Below are positions 20,729 through 29,874 of a stretch of DNA of 64,000 bases, in pieces (positions within the stretch are counted from its first letter, which is position 1; each line of letters begins with the position of its first letter). The translations under genes were made by a program, and so were the position numbers. The stretch comes from Halopseudomonas nanhaiensis (lineage in GTDB: Bacteria > Pseudomonadota > Gammaproteobacteria > Pseudomonadales > Pseudomonadaceae): the NCBI RefSeq assembly GCF_020025155.1, contig NZ_CP073751.1, positions 1,736,001 to 1,800,000 on the forward strand, written 5' to 3'. The notes below the pieces were generated by a model. It searched no databases. It saw nothing but the letters and a program-made list of their open reading frames with translations, and was not told the DNA's origin.

Positions 20729-22150
20729 ATGTACGCGAACTTCATTATCGAAGCGGCTTACTTCATTGCCGCGCTGCTGTTCATCTATGGTCTCAAGCGC
20801 ATGGCCAGTCCGGTCACTGCGCGTTCCGGTATTGTCGTTGCCGGCTGGGGCATGATCATTGCGGTCGTCGCCGCTTTTCTCTACGGCCTCGACGTCGCTC
20901 CGCGTGCCGAAGAGCATCTGACCGTCAACATCATCCTGGTCATCGTGGCGCTCGCCCTGGGTACCGGCTGGGCCTGGTTCAGCGGCAAGAAGGTCGCCAT
21001 GACCGACATGCCGCAGATGGTTGCGCTGTATAACGGCATGGGCGGCGGTGCTGCGGCCGCCATTGCTGCCAGCGAGCTGTTCTCCGGAAATGCTCAGGCG
21101 CACGGCACCGTTGTCACCATTCTCGCTGTGCTCGGCGGTCTGATCGGTTCGGTTGCGTTGTCCGGTTCGCTGATCGCCTGGGCCAAGCTCGATGGGCGCA
21201 TGAACAAGACGCTGCGTCTGCCTGCTCAACAGTGGATCAATGCCGGTCTGTTCCTTGCTTCGCTTGCCCTGGGCGCGGCGATCACCACCATGGGTGCAGA
21301 AGCCGGCGTGCCGATGCTGCTCATCGCGGTATTCTTTGTACTGGCTCTGATTCTCGGCGTACTGCTCACCACTCCGATCGGCGGTGCCGATATGCCGGTG
21401 GTGATCTCGCTGTACAACGCGTTCACCGGTCTGGCGGTTGCTTTCGAAGGCTTCGTGCTGCAGAACCCGGCAATGATCATCGCGGGTACCGTGGTGGGTT
21501 CGGCCGGTACACTGCTGACGCTGATGATGGCCAAAGCGATGAACCGTCCGGTTTCCAACGTCATCTTCAGCCAGTTCGGTGAAGGCGGGGATGGTGATGA
21601 GGGTGACATCGAAGGCTCCATGAAGTCGGCTGAAGCTTCCGATGCGGCGATTGCCATGTACTACGCCAGCAAGGTGATCATCGTCCCGGGCTACGGTCTG
21701 GCGGTGGCTCAGGCTCAGCACAAGCTCTATGAGTTCGTGAAACTGCTGCAGAAGCAGGGCGTGGACGTGCGGTTTGCGATCCACCCGGTTGCCGGCCGGA
21801 TGCCTGGTCACATGAACGTGTTGCTCGCCGAAGCCGGCGTGCCATACGACATCATCTTTGACCTGGAAGACATCAACGAAGACTTCGCGCAGGCGGATGT
21901 GGCGATTGTTCTTGGCGCCAACGACGTGGTCAACCCGGCCGCCCGTCACCGCAAGTCCAGCCCGATCTACGGCATGCCGATTCTGAACGTCGACTACGCG
22001 CAGCAGGCCTATGTGGTCAAGCGCGGACAGGGCAAGGGCTACTCCGGCGTGGAGAACGAGCTGTTCTTCGCCGAGAACACGTCCATGGTCTATGGCGACG
22101 CACAGAAAGTCATGGTGCAGATGATCGAAGCGGTCAAATCCCTGGGCTAA
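20729..22150 (+). CDS. pntB: NAD(P) transhydrogenase subunit beta
   Basis: This 473-residue subunit has an N-terminal membrane domain II of about eight helices, with glycine-rich YNGMGGGAAAAIAASEL. The C-terminal NADP(H)-binding domain III carries VIIVPGYGLAVAQAQHKLYE, HPVAGRMPGHMNVLLAEAGV and VIVLGANDVVNPAA motifs characteristic of the family. It starts three bases after the pntAB stop. The TAA stop codon lies in the loop of a perfect hairpin (22139-22159). The completeness of the three genes indicates a working transhydrogenase. Confidence 0.96.
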   Translation: MYANFIIEAAYFIAALLFIYGLKRMASPVTARSGIVVAGWGMIIAVVAAFLYGLDVAPRAEEHLTVNIILVIVALALGTGWAWFSGKKVAMTDMPQMVALYNGMGGGAAAAIAASELFSGNAQAHGTVVTILAVLGGLIGSVALSGSLIAWAKLDGRMNKTLRLPAQQWINAGLFLASLALGAAITTMGAEAGVPMLLIAVFFVLALILGVLLTTPIGGADMPVVISLYNAFTGLAVAFEGFVLQNPAMIIAGTVVGSAGTLLTLMMAKAMNRPVSNVIFSQFGEGGDGDEGDIEGSMKSAEASDAAIAMYYASKVIIVPGYGLAVAQAQHKLYEFVKLLQKQGVDVRFAIHPVAGRMPGHMNVLLAEAGVPYDIIFDLEDINEDFAQADVAIVLGANDVVNPAARHRKSSPIYGMPILNVDYAQQAYVVKRGQGKGYSGVENELFFAENTSMVYGDAQKVMVQMIEAVKSLG

Positions 22151-22159
22151 GCCCAGGGA
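22139..22159 (+). other. Hairpin with the pntB stop codon in its loop
   Basis: TCCCTGGGC and GCCCAGGGA form a perfect 9-bp stem, and the three-base loop is the TAA stop codon. There is no T-run, so it is not a standard terminator; a true terminator follows at 22208. Confidence 0.6.
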
Positions 22160-22160
22160 A

Positions 22161-22205
22161 GCGGCAAGCTGCAAGCCACAAGCAGCAAGCTGAAAGTGCA
22201 AGCGC
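22161..22205 (+). repeat. 7-bp-period CAAGC repeat, left arm
   Basis: CAAGC recurs at 22165, 22172, 22179 and 22186, exactly every seven bases. A degenerate copy follows and then a further CAAGC at 22199. The same motif recurs in inverted orientation at 22315-22363. Confidence 0.75.
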
Positions 22206-22207
22206 AG

Positions 22208-22236
22208 AAGCCTCGGTATCGAACCGGGGCTTTTGT
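22208..22236 (+). terminator. Intrinsic terminator of the pnt operon
   Basis: The stem AAGCCTCGGT / ACCGGGGCTT contains one G-U wobble and has loop ATCGA. It is followed by TTGTTT. Confidence 0.75.
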
Positions 22237-22287
22237 TTGCATGATGTTTGGAAAGCGCATCACCGTATCAGACGGACGCACGCTCAC

Positions 22288-22314
22288 AAAAAACCCGGCT
22301 TTCGCCGGGTTTTT
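22288..22314. terminator. Intrinsic terminator, probably bidirectional
   Basis: CCCGGC / GCCGGG with a TTTC loop is flanked by an A-run and five T. It lies between convergent pntB (+) and the aldehyde dehydrogenase gene (-). Its sequence is very similar to those at 7114 and 10822. Confidence 0.85.
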
Positions 22315-22363
22315 GCTTGCTGCTTGGAACTTCTAGCTTGTCGCTTACAGCTTGAAGCTTGCC
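22315..22363 (-). repeat. 7-bp-period GCTTG repeat, right arm (inverted)
   Basis: GCTTG or a one-base variant occurs at 22315, 22322, 22329 (ACTTC, degenerate), 22336, 22343 (GCTTA), 22350 and 22357, strictly every seven bases. It is the inverse of the array at 22161 and ends 11 bp from the aldehyde dehydrogenase stop. Confidence 0.75.
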
Positions 22364-22374
22364 GCTGCGAAGCG

Positions 22375-23808
22375 CTAGCCCTTCGCGACGTAGCCGAAGA
22401 TCGACTTGATCTCCAGAAAGTCTTCGAAGCCATGGTGACCCCACTCGCGACCGTTCCCTGACTCCTTGTATCCACCGAACGGAGCGCGGTTGTCCAACGG
22501 CGCACCGTTGATGTGGACCATGCCGGTCCGGATGCGACGGGCCACCTTGCGGGCTCGTTCGATGTCGCCGGACGAGACGTAGCCGGACAAACCGTACTGT
22601 GTGTCGTTGGCAATGCGTACTGCCTCATCCTCGCTCTCATAGCCAATGATCGACAGTACCGGTCCAAAGATCTCTTCGCGCGCAATGGTCATCTCGTTGG
22701 TGACGTTGGCGAATACAGTAGGCTTGACGTAGTAACCCTTGCTCACGCCTTCGGGACGTCCCGGCCCGCCGGCAATGACCTTGGCGCCCTCGTCGATACC
22801 CTTGGCGATGAGATCCTGGATCTTGTTCCATTGCGCCTTAGAAGCAACCGGCCCGATGACGGTGTCCTCCGCGTTCGGATCACCCGGCTTGACCTTGCCA
22901 GCGACTGCCTGAGCGATTGCCACTACTTCATCCATCCGGCTGCTTGGTACCAGCATGCGCGTCGGTGCGTTGCACGACTGGCCGCTGTTGTTCATGCACG
23001 ACATCACGCCATGGGCGACCATCTTCTCGAAGTTGACGTCGTCCAGCAGGATGTTGGCCGACTTGCCGCCCAGCTCCAGAGCCACACGCTTGATGGTGTT
23101 CGCGCCGTTTTGCATGACATGACGGCCCGCATTGGTCGAGCCGGTAAAGGACATCATGTCGATGCCACGATGCCCCGACATCGCTGCGCCCACGGTCGGG
23201 CCGTCGCCGTTGACCAGATTGAACACGCCAGCCGGAACGCCAGCCTCGTCAAGGATCTCGGCAAGCAGCAGGGCTGACAGCGGAGCCACTTCCGAAGGCT
23301 TGAGGACCATGGTGCAGCCGGTAGCGATCGCCGGAGCGACCTTGCAGGTCAGCTGGTTCATTGGCCAGTTCCAGGGGGTGATCAGGCCGCAGACGCCGAT
23401 CGGCTCCTTGACCACCATGGTGTTGCCGATCTGCTCTTCGAACTGATAATCCTTGAGCACTTCCAGAGCGACCGCGAAATGACCCAGTCCGGAAGGGGCT
23501 TGCGCCATCTTCGAAAGCTTTGCGGGCGCGCCCATTTCCTGCGAGATGGCCTCTGCTACGTCACCCATGCGCTTCTGGAACACAGCGATGATCTTTTCCA
23601 GCAATGCGATGCGATCCTCGCGGCTGGTCTGGGAATAGGTTTCGAACGCCTTGCGCGCCGCGGCGACAGCAAGGTCGACATCCTCATGGTTGCCCAGCGC
23701 GATGGTGGCGACCGCTTCCTCGGTGGCGGGGTTGACCACATCAACGGTTCCCTGACCTTTGGGTTCTACCCACTGGCCGTTGATGTAGAATTGTCTGTGA
23801 TGGCTCAT
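22375..23808 (-). CDS. Aldehyde dehydrogenase family protein
   Basis: A 477-residue NAD(P)-dependent aldehyde dehydrogenase. The oxyanion-hole Asn147 (TPWNWP), general base Glu245 (LELGGKS) and nucleophile Cys279 (SGQSCNAPTR) are all present, as is the NAD-binding FTGSTNAGR. The substrate cannot be deduced. I chose ATG 23808 (MSHHRQFYINGQWV), with AGGAG about 12 bp upstream; the frame is open to 23859. The gene stands alone. It is convergent with pntB and divergent from iscR. Confidence 0.9.
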   Translation of the reverse strand: MSHHRQFYINGQWVEPKGQGTVDVVNPATEEAVATIALGNHEDVDLAVAAARKAFETYSQTSREDRIALLEKIIAVFQKRMGDVAEAISQEMGAPAKLSKMAQAPSGLGHFAVALEVLKDYQFEEQIGNTMVVKEPIGVCGLITPWNWPMNQLTCKVAPAIATGCTMVLKPSEVAPLSALLLAEILDEAGVPAGVFNLVNGDGPTVGAAMSGHRGIDMMSFTGSTNAGRHVMQNGANTIKRVALELGGKSANILLDDVNFEKMVAHGVMSCMNNSGQSCNAPTRMLVPSSRMDEVVAIAQAVAGKVKPGDPNAEDTVIGPVASKAQWNKIQDLIAKGIDEGAKVIAGGPGRPEGVSKGYYVKPTVFANVTNEMTIAREEIFGPVLSIIGYESEDEAVRIANDTQYGLSGYVSSGDIERARKVARRIRTGMVHINGAPLDNRAPFGGYKESGNGREWGHHGFEDFLEIKSIFGYVAKG

Positions 23809-23978
23809 AGCTACAAGGCTCCTGTCTGACCGTTCGAGTAATAGGCGAAACGATAGCACTGTACGCCGTTTTGTATCATCCGTTTTGTCTTCGATCAGTT
23901 GCGGTGATTTTCCTGCATCGGGTCGGCTTCAAGCCGGCGCGCGAATGGCCTTATAATACGTGCGCCATCTCTGGTGTA

Positions 23979-24011
23979 ATAGTTGACTAAATCAGTTGGA
24001 TATTGCATAGT
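23979..24011 (+). promoter_or_regulatory. iscR-suf promoter with type-1 IscR box
   Basis: The 25-bp segment 23979-24003 (ATAGTTGACTAAATCAGTTG then GATAT) follows the type-1 IscR site pattern closely. Its TTGACT (23983-23988) also serves as a -35, 17 bp from CATAGT (24006-24011) as -10. Binding of IscR would therefore occlude RNA polymerase. A second possible -10, TATAAT, lies upstream at 23952 but has a poor -35. Confidence 0.75.
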
Positions 24012-24044
24012 TGCGCCCATGTAAAACCGGCTCCGGGAGCATCT

Positions 24045-24530
24045 ATGCGTCTTACCACCAAGGGTCGCTACGCCGTCACGGCCATGCTCGACCTCGCTCT
24101 GCACCAGGAGCAGGGACCTATTACTCTCGCCGATATTTCCGCTCGCCAGGGTGTGTCCATTTCCTATCTGGAGCAGCTTTTTGCCAAGCTTCGCCGCGGC
24201 AAGCTGGTGCAGAGTGTGCGTGGCCCCGGTGGCGGTTATCGGCTGGCCGGCGGGGCCGACTCGATCAGCGTCGCGCAGATCGTCGAAGCGGTGAATGATT
24301 CGATGGATGCGACGCGGTGCCTGGGCAAGGGCGACTGCCAGCACGGCGAGGTGTGTCTGACGCACCACCTGTGGTCCGATCTGAGTAACAGACTGCGTCA
24401 GTTTCTCAACGAAATCACGCTCGCCGAACTGGTGTCGCGTGACGATATTCAGCGAGTGCGCACCCGCCAGGATAGCCGTGGTTGCAATGGCGCAAGGCAG
24501 GCCGTAGCCGAGCTGGAACGCATCATCTAA
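24045..24530 (+). CDS. iscR: Fe-S cluster-sensing transcription regulator IscR
   Basis: A 161-residue Rrf2-family regulator. The winged helix occupies the first 65 residues, including [17 protein letters not shown]. The 2Fe-2S ligands lie exactly where E. coli IscR has them: Cys92, Cys98 and Cys104, with His107. Cluster-loaded IscR represses type-1 sites, and such a site overlaps this gene's own promoter at 23979. ATG 24045 is the family start; the frame is open upstream to 24003. It is followed after 108 bp by sufB, so it probably autoregulates and controls the whole SUF operon. Confidence 0.95.
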   Translation: MRLTTKGRYAVTAMLDLALHQEQGPITLADISARQGVSISYLEQLFAKLRRGKLVQSVRGPGGGYRLAGGADSISVAQIVEAVNDSMDATRCLGKGDCQHGEVCLTHHLWSDLSNRLRQFLNEITLAELVSRDDIQRVRTRQDSRGCNGARQAVAELERII

Positions 24531-24638
24531 GCGGCCCCAGAGCCGTCCGAACAGTGCGGTAGCCCAGGGAGGTTGCCGCTAGCCTGAGACAAAGCGCGGG
24601 ATGTCGGGAATGACATGGCCGCAGAATGAGGTGATACC

Positions 24639-26075
24639 GTGAGCGAACAAGTCGAAAGTCTCATCAGGAAGGACTACGCGGCCGGATTTCATTCGACCAT
24701 CGAGTCTGACACGCTTCCACCGGGACTGAACGAAGACGTCATCCGCTTCATCTCCGGCAAGAAAGAAGAGCCGGAGTGGATGCTCGAGTGGCGCCTCAAG
24801 GCCTATCACGCATGGCTGGAAATGGAAGAGCCGACCTGGGCGCACGTACACTATCCGGAAATCGACTTCCAGGCCGTGTCCTACTATTCCGCGCCCAAGA
24901 GCATGGCGGACAAACCCAAGAGTCTGGACGAAGTCGACCCCGAGCTGATCGCCACCTACGAGAAGCTTGGCATTCCACTCCACGAGCAGGAGATGCTCGC
25001 GGGTGTAGCCGTCGATGCGGTATTCGACTCGGTGTCTGTTGTTACCACCTTCCGCGCCAAGCTCGAGGAAGCGGGTGTGATCTTCTGTCCGATCAGCGAA
25101 GCGGTAAAGCGGTATCCTGACTTGGTCCGCAAGTATCTCGGCAGCGTCGTGCCGCAGCGCGACAACTACTACGCGGCGCTGAACTCGGCGGTCTTCTCCG
25201 ATGGATCGTTCGTCTACATCCCGAAGGGTGTTCGCTGCCCGATGGAGCTGTCGACCTATTTCCGCATCAACGAAATGAACACCGGACAGTTCGAGCGCAC
25301 CCTGATCGTCGCGGACGAAGGCTCGCACGTCAGCTATCTGGAAGGCTGTACGGCGCCGATGCGCGACGAGAATCAGTTGCATGCCGCAGTGGTGGAACTG
25401 GTCGCGCTGGACGGCGCACAGATCAAGTATTCCACGGTGCAGAACTGGTACCCGGGCAACGCGGAAGGCAAGGGTGGCATTTACAACTTCGTCACCAAGC
25501 GCGGCGTTGCTCACACCGATGCGAAGATTTCCTGGACCCAGGTCGAAACCGGCTCGGCCATCACCTGGAAGTATCCCAGCTGCATCCTCAAGGGTGATAA
25601 CAGCGTGGGTGAGTTCTATTCAGTCGCGTTGACCAACAATTTCCAGCAGGCCGACACCGGTACCAAGATGATCCACCTCGGCAAGAACACCCGGTCGACC
25701 ATCGTCGCCAAGGGCATATCGGCCGGGCGCAGCGACAGCGCCTATCGCGGTCTGGTGCGCATCAATCCGGGCGCCGAAGGCGCGCGAAATTATACCCAGT
25801 GTGACTCGCTGTTGATCGGCGACCGCTGCGGAGCGCATACCTTCCCGTACATCGAGAGCAAGAACCCGACCGCGGTGATCGAGCATGAGGCGACCACCTC
25901 GAAGGTCAGCGACGACCAGCTGTTCCTCTGTCAGCAGCGGGGCCTGGATGCGGAGAAAGCCATTTCCATGATCGTCAACGGCTTCTGCCGTGAGGTATTC
26001 AAGGAGCTGCCCATGGAGTTCGCTGTTGAAGCCGGCAAACTGCTTGAAGTCAGCCTTGAAGGCTCGGTGGGCTGA
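24639..26075 (+). CDS. sufB: Fe-S cluster scaffold SufB
   Basis: A 478-residue core of the SufBCD scaffold on which Fe-S clusters are assembled in the cytoplasm. The beta-helix region holds family motifs [40 protein letters not shown] and [11 protein letters not shown]. The C-terminus has [14 protein letters not shown]-like residues ([18 protein letters not shown]). The start is GTG at 24639 with GAGGTG upstream. The length is slightly below E. coli SufB (495). It is followed by sufC after 50 bp. Confidence 0.96.
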   Translation: MSEQVESLIRKDYAAGFHSTIESDTLPPGLNEDVIRFISGKKEEPEWMLEWRLKAYHAWLEMEEPTWAHVHYPEIDFQAVSYYSAPKSMADKPKSLDEVDPELIATYEKLGIPLHEQEMLAGVAVDAVFDSVSVVTTFRAKLEEAGVIFCPISEAVKRYPDLVRKYLGSVVPQRDNYYAALNSAVFSDGSFVYIPKGVRCPMELSTYFRINEMNTGQFERTLIVADEGSHVSYLEGCTAPMRDENQLHAAVVELVALDGAQIKYSTVQNWYPGNAEGKGGIYNFVTKRGVAHTDAKISWTQVETGSAITWKYPSCILKGDNSVGEFYSVALTNNFQQADTGTKMIHLGKNTRSTIVAKGISAGRSDSAYRGLVRINPGAEGARNYTQCDSLLIGDRCGAHTFPYIESKNPTAVIEHEATTSKVSDDQLFLCQQRGLDAEKAISMIVNGFCREVFKELPMEFAVEAGKLLEVSLEGSVG

Positions 26076-26125
26076 TCGGCTCCACCTTGGCGATGCAAAC
26101 GAATACACAGGATCAGGCGTTAATT

Positions 26126-26875
26126 ATGTTATCTATCAAAAGCTTGTGCGCTAAAGTTGAAGAGAAGGATATCCTCAAGGGCCTTGACCTGGAGATAAAG
26201 CCAGGCGAAGTGCACGCGATCATGGGCCCCAATGGGTCGGGCAAGAGCACCCTGGGCAACATCCTGTCCGGTCGCCCCGGTTACGAAGCCACTGCCGGCA
26301 GCATTATGTTCAATGGTCAGGATCTGCTGGAAATGGATACCGAGGAGCGTGCGCGTGACGGGCTGTTCCTGGCATTCCAGTACCCGGTCGAGATTCCCGG
26401 CGTAAGCAACATGGAATTCCTCAAGGCATCGGTCGATGCCAAGCGCAAGCACAAGGGTCTGCCCGAGTTGTCGTCGGTCGAGTTCATGAAGCTGGCCCGC
26501 GAAACCAGCAAGCGCGTCAATCTGGATGCGAGCTTCCTCAAGCGCGGCGTTAACGAAGGCTTTTCCGGTGGCGAGAAGAAGCGCAACGAGATCATGCAGA
26601 TGATGCTGCTTGAACCCCAGCTTTGCATACTCGATGAAACCGATTCCGGCCTGGATATCGACGCGCTGCAGGTTGTCGCTGATGGGGTCAACGCCATGCG
26701 CGATGGCCAGCGCAGCTTCATCGTCGTCACCCACTATCAGCGTTTGCTCGACTATATCGTGCCCGACTACGTCCACGTGCTCGCGGGTGGTCGGATCGTC
26801 AAGTCTGGTGACAAGAGCCTGGCGCTGGAGCTCGAAGCCAAGGGCTATGGCTGGATCGAAAACGAGGTGGCCTGA
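26126..26875 (+). CDS. sufC: Fe-S assembly ATPase SufC
   Basis: A 249-residue ABC-type ATPase of the SufBCD complex. Walker A is GPNGSGKST, the signature region is FSGGEKKRNEI, and Walker B is CILDETDSGLDID, all in the SufC forms. It drives conformational change in SufB-SufD during cluster assembly. ATG 26126 (MLSIKSLCAKVEEKDILKG) is the family start; the frame runs back to 26087. The stop is 3 bp before sufD. Confidence 0.97.
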   Translation: MLSIKSLCAKVEEKDILKGLDLEIKPGEVHAIMGPNGSGKSTLGNILSGRPGYEATAGSIMFNGQDLLEMDTEERARDGLFLAFQYPVEIPGVSNMEFLKASVDAKRKHKGLPELSSVEFMKLARETSKRVNLDASFLKRGVNEGFSGGEKKRNEIMQMMLLEPQLCILDETDSGLDIDALQVVADGVNAMRDGQRSFIVVTHYQRLLDYIVPDYVHVLAGGRIVKSGDKSLALELEAKGYGWIENEVA

Positions 26876-26878
26876 CGC

Positions 26879-28186
26879 ATGACAGACTTCAAGCAAAGCG
26901 CATTGCAGCTGGCTGCTCAGCAGAACAGTCCTGACTGGCTCGCTGACGTCCGCCAGCTCGGCGCTTCCCGGTGGACCGCGGCCAACTGGCCGGGGCGCAA
27001 GACCGAAGCGTGGAAGTACACGTCTCTCGCACCGCTGCAGAACGACAACCCGGCTCGATGGGCTACGGTTGTCGAGTCCGCCTGGCAGGACGAGATCGAG
27101 ACCCTGCATCTTGACTGCACCCGGCTGGTTTTCGTCAATGGCCAGTTCTCGCCGTCCGACTCAAGTGCCTTGCCCGCCGAGGTGGTCCGCTTTGCCGATG
27201 CCAGTGCCCCGCAGCAGGATCTGATACGCCAGCATCTGGGCTCGGTGGTGGATAGTGAGCGGCATCTGTTTGCGGCGTTGAGTAACGCCTGGGCCGCTGA
27301 TGGTGTCCTGCTGTACGTTCCTCGCAATACGCGCCTGGCCAAGCCGTTGTATGTAGTGAATGTTTCGGTTCCCGAAGCGCAGCCCGCAGCCAGCAATCAG
27401 CGTTTGCTGGTCGTGGTGGAAGAGGGTGGCGAGGCGGAACTGATCGAGCATTATGTGTCCAGCGATCGCCAGCAGAATGGTTTCGTCAACAGCCTGACCG
27501 AGGTGGTCGTCGGCGCCAATGCTCAGGTTCAGCACTACCGCCTGAACCTCGAACAGGAAGACCTGTTGCACGTTGGCGGCGTACACGTCGCACTCCAGCG
27601 CGACGCTCGTTTCCATGGGTTCACCATAGCCCAGGGCAGCCGACTCAAGCGCATCGACTACCACGTGTACCATCGTGGCCAGGGCGCGCATCTTGATCTG
27701 AACGGCGTTTATCTGCCGCGCAATCGCCAGTTGATCGACTATCACACAACGGTCGAACACTGTGTGCCCTGCTGCACTACCAACGAAGTGTTCAGAGGGA
27801 TCGTCGGTGACTCGGCGCGGGCCGTCTTCAACGGGCGTATTCATATCCACCCGCAGGCGCAGAAAACGCTGGCCGAGTTGAGCAACCGCAACCTCCTGAC
27901 CTCGCGTACGGCTGAGATCGACACCAAGCCGGAGCTGGAAATCTATGCCGATGACGTGCGCTGCGCGCACGGCGCGACCATCACCCAGCTGGATGAAACC
28001 TCGCTGTTTTATCTGATGAGCCGCGGCGTGTCTCGCGCTGATGCCGTAACCATGCTCAGCTTTGGCTTCATCAATGAGGTAATCAACCAGGCCCCGGAGG
28101 CCGCAGTGCGTGACTACCTGCGCCCTCGATTGACCTCCCTGTTTGGTGAAGGCAATGAACAGGTCGGGCAGCTTGCCTATGAATGA
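26879..28186 (+). CDS. sufD: Fe-S cluster assembly protein SufD
   Basis: A 435-residue paralogue of SufB that pairs with it in the scaffold. The C-terminal beta-helix has the typical NEVFRGIVGDSARAVFNGRI, HPQAQKTLAELSNRNLL and DDVRCAHGATITQLDE. The divergent N-terminal half includes WPGRKTEAWKYTSL, which is a usual SufD feature. It starts 3 bp after sufC, and its last eight bases overlap the sufS start. Confidence 0.96.
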   Translation: MTDFKQSALQLAAQQNSPDWLADVRQLGASRWTAANWPGRKTEAWKYTSLAPLQNDNPARWATVVESAWQDEIETLHLDCTRLVFVNGQFSPSDSSALPAEVVRFADASAPQQDLIRQHLGSVVDSERHLFAALSNAWAADGVLLYVPRNTRLAKPLYVVNVSVPEAQPAASNQRLLVVVEEGGEAELIEHYVSSDRQQNGFVNSLTEVVVGANAQVQHYRLNLEQEDLLHVGGVHVALQRDARFHGFTIAQGSRLKRIDYHVYHRGQGAHLDLNGVYLPRNRQLIDYHTTVEHCVPCCTTNEVFRGIVGDSARAVFNGRIHIHPQAQKTLAELSNRNLLTSRTAEIDTKPELEIYADDVRCAHGATITQLDETSLFYLMSRGVSRADAVTMLSFGFINEVINQAPEAAVRDYLRPRLTSLFGEGNEQVGQLAYE

Positions 28187-29420
28187 TCTCGGGCGACCTG
28201 AACCGTTCGATGCCGAGCGGATACGACTGGACTTTCCGATCCTGCATCAGGAGGTCAACGGACACCCGCTGGTGTATCTGGACAATGCCGCCACGACGCA
28301 AAAGCCGGAAGCGGTGATCCAGGCGATCGTCGACTACTACCGCCACGACAACAGCAACGTTCATCGTGGCGCCCATACGTTGGCCGACCGGGCCACCGAG
28401 AAGTTCGAGTCCGCACGCACGAAGGTTGCGGGTCTGATCAATGCGCCGGCCTCGCGTCAGGTCATCTGGACACGCGGTACCTCGGAGTCCATCAATCTGG
28501 TCGCGGCGACCTGGGGCCGTAGCGAGCTGAAAAGCGGCGACCGTATTCTGGTCCCGGCGATGGAGCATCACTCCAACATCGTGCCATGGCAGATGGTGGC
28601 GGCCGAAAAGGGCGCGACAGTCGAGCCGATACCGGTCGACGCTTCGGGGACACTTGATCTGAATGCTCTGCGAGAGATGCTTGATGAGCGGGTTCGCATG
28701 GTGGCCTGCGGTCACGTGTCCAACGCGTTGGGCACGATCAATCCGGTGGAGGAGATCGTGGCCCTTGCCCATTCGGTGGGTGCGCTCTGTCTGATTGATG
28801 GGGCTCAGGCTATCAGTCACTGGGCCGTGGACGTGCAAGCCCTCGATTGCGACTTCTACGTGTTCTCGGCGCACAAGATGTTCGGGCCGACTGGCCTGGG
28901 CGTGTTGTACGGGAAGCTAGAGATTCTCGAGAGCATGCCGCCGTATCAAGGCGGTGGAGAAATGATCGAAACGGTCAGCTTCCAGGGCACCACCTATAAT
29001 CAGTTGCCCTACAAGTTTGAAGCCGGCACGCCGGATATTGCCGGGGTGATCGGATTCGGTGCAGCAGTGGACTATCTGCAGACCATCGATCGAGAGGCAG
29101 CGGCGCGACACGAGCAGGATTTGCTTGAATACGCCGAAGAGCGTGCGCGTGCCACCCCAGGCATCAAACTGATCGGCACCGCGGCTCGCAAGACAAGTGT
29201 CATGAGTTTTCTGCTTGAGGGCGCGCATCCGCATGACGTCGGTATGCTGCTGGATCAACAGGGCGTGGCTGTACGCACCGGCAATCATTGCGCCCAGCCC
29301 ATCATGGACCAGTTCTGCATTCCGGGTACCGTGCGGGCGAGCTTCAGTTTCTACAACACCCGGGGCGACGTCGATCGGCTGTTCGAAGCGCTCGACAAGG
29401 CCCGGCAGTTTCTCCTATAG
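28179..29420 (+). CDS. sufS: Cysteine desulfurase SufS
   Basis: A 413-residue PLP enzyme removing sulfur from cysteine for cluster assembly. The PLP lysine is Lys233 in SAHKMFGPTG, and the persulfide-forming Cys371 lies in RTGNHCAQP. This is the group II (SufS) pattern. I chose ATG 28179 (MNDLGRPEPF), which overlaps the end of sufD by eight bases. Other in-frame starts from 28143 lie deeper inside sufD. SufE, its sulfur acceptor, is the last gene of the operon. Confidence 0.96.
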   Translation: MNDLGRPEPFDAERIRLDFPILHQEVNGHPLVYLDNAATTQKPEAVIQAIVDYYRHDNSNVHRGAHTLADRATEKFESARTKVAGLINAPASRQVIWTRGTSESINLVAATWGRSELKSGDRILVPAMEHHSNIVPWQMVAAEKGATVEPIPVDASGTLDLNALREMLDERVRMVACGHVSNALGTINPVEEIVALAHSVGALCLIDGAQAISHWAVDVQALDCDFYVFSAHKMFGPTGLGVLYGKLEILESMPPYQGGGEMIETVSFQGTTYNQLPYKFEAGTPDIAGVIGFGAAVDYLQTIDREAAARHEQDLLEYAEERARATPGIKLIGTAARKTSVMSFLLEGAHPHDVGMLLDQQGVAVRTGNHCAQPIMDQFCIPGTVRASFSFYNTRGDVDRLFEALDKARQFLL

Positions 29421-29430
29421 GAGTCGAAGC

Positions 29431-29802
29431 ATGAGCGTAGAATCGTTTGATCCGCAATCTGCTGCCACTGGCAGCCCAGCGGTCACCGTTACGCCGGCGG
29501 CTTTGGCGCACTTTCGTCGCCAGCTTGCCGCTCAAAGCGAAAAATCGGTCCGGCTGAGCATCAAGAAAAGCGGGTGTACCGGCTTCATGTACGTCATCGA
29601 CCTGGTCGAGAGCGGCCCGGATGACGATGTCCGGTATCAGCTGGACGATCTGGTTGAACTGCGCGTGGCGCGCGATGCGCTTCCTATCGTGAGTGGCACG
29701 GAGATCGACCTGGTCAAGGAAGGCATCAATCGCCAGATCAAGTTTCTCAACCCTAATGTGAAAGATGAGTGCGGTTGTGGCGAAAGCTTCAACGTTGCCT
29801 GA
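29431..29802 (+). CDS. sufA: A-type Fe-S carrier SufA
   Basis: A 123-residue HesB/IscA-type carrier that takes clusters from the scaffold to targets. The three cysteines of the family are present: Cys49 (KSGCTGF), Cys114 and Cys116 (ECGCGESF). ATG 29431 has a TAGGAG ribosome site. In E. coli sufA heads the operon; here it follows sufS. It could equally be named iscA or erpA by sequence alone, but position favours SufA. Confidence 0.88.
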   Translation: MSVESFDPQSAATGSPAVTVTPAALAHFRRQLAAQSEKSVRLSIKKSGCTGFMYVIDLVESGPDDDVRYQLDDLVELRVARDALPIVSGTEIDLVKEGINRQIKFLNPNVKDECGCGESFNVA

Positions 29803-29828
29803 CCGCCGAACTCAACCGTATAACACGG

Positions 29829-29853
29829 CCGACTGACCGCGAAGGTCGGTTGG
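29829..29853 (+). other. Intra-operon hairpin between sufA and sufT
   Basis: CCGACTGACC and GGTCGGTTGG pair over ten positions, with two G-U wobbles, around loop GCGAA. There is no T-run. It could stabilise an upstream mRNA segment or mark a processing site. Confidence 0.55.
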
Positions 29854-29874
29854 CAAGAGGAGCCAGGCTTCGAG

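Noticed and set aside
20726-22201. 491-residue open frame antisense to all of pntB
   Set aside because: It mirrors a well-conserved gene. Long antisense frames are common in high-GC DNA with strong third-position bias, and the product shows no recognisable family.
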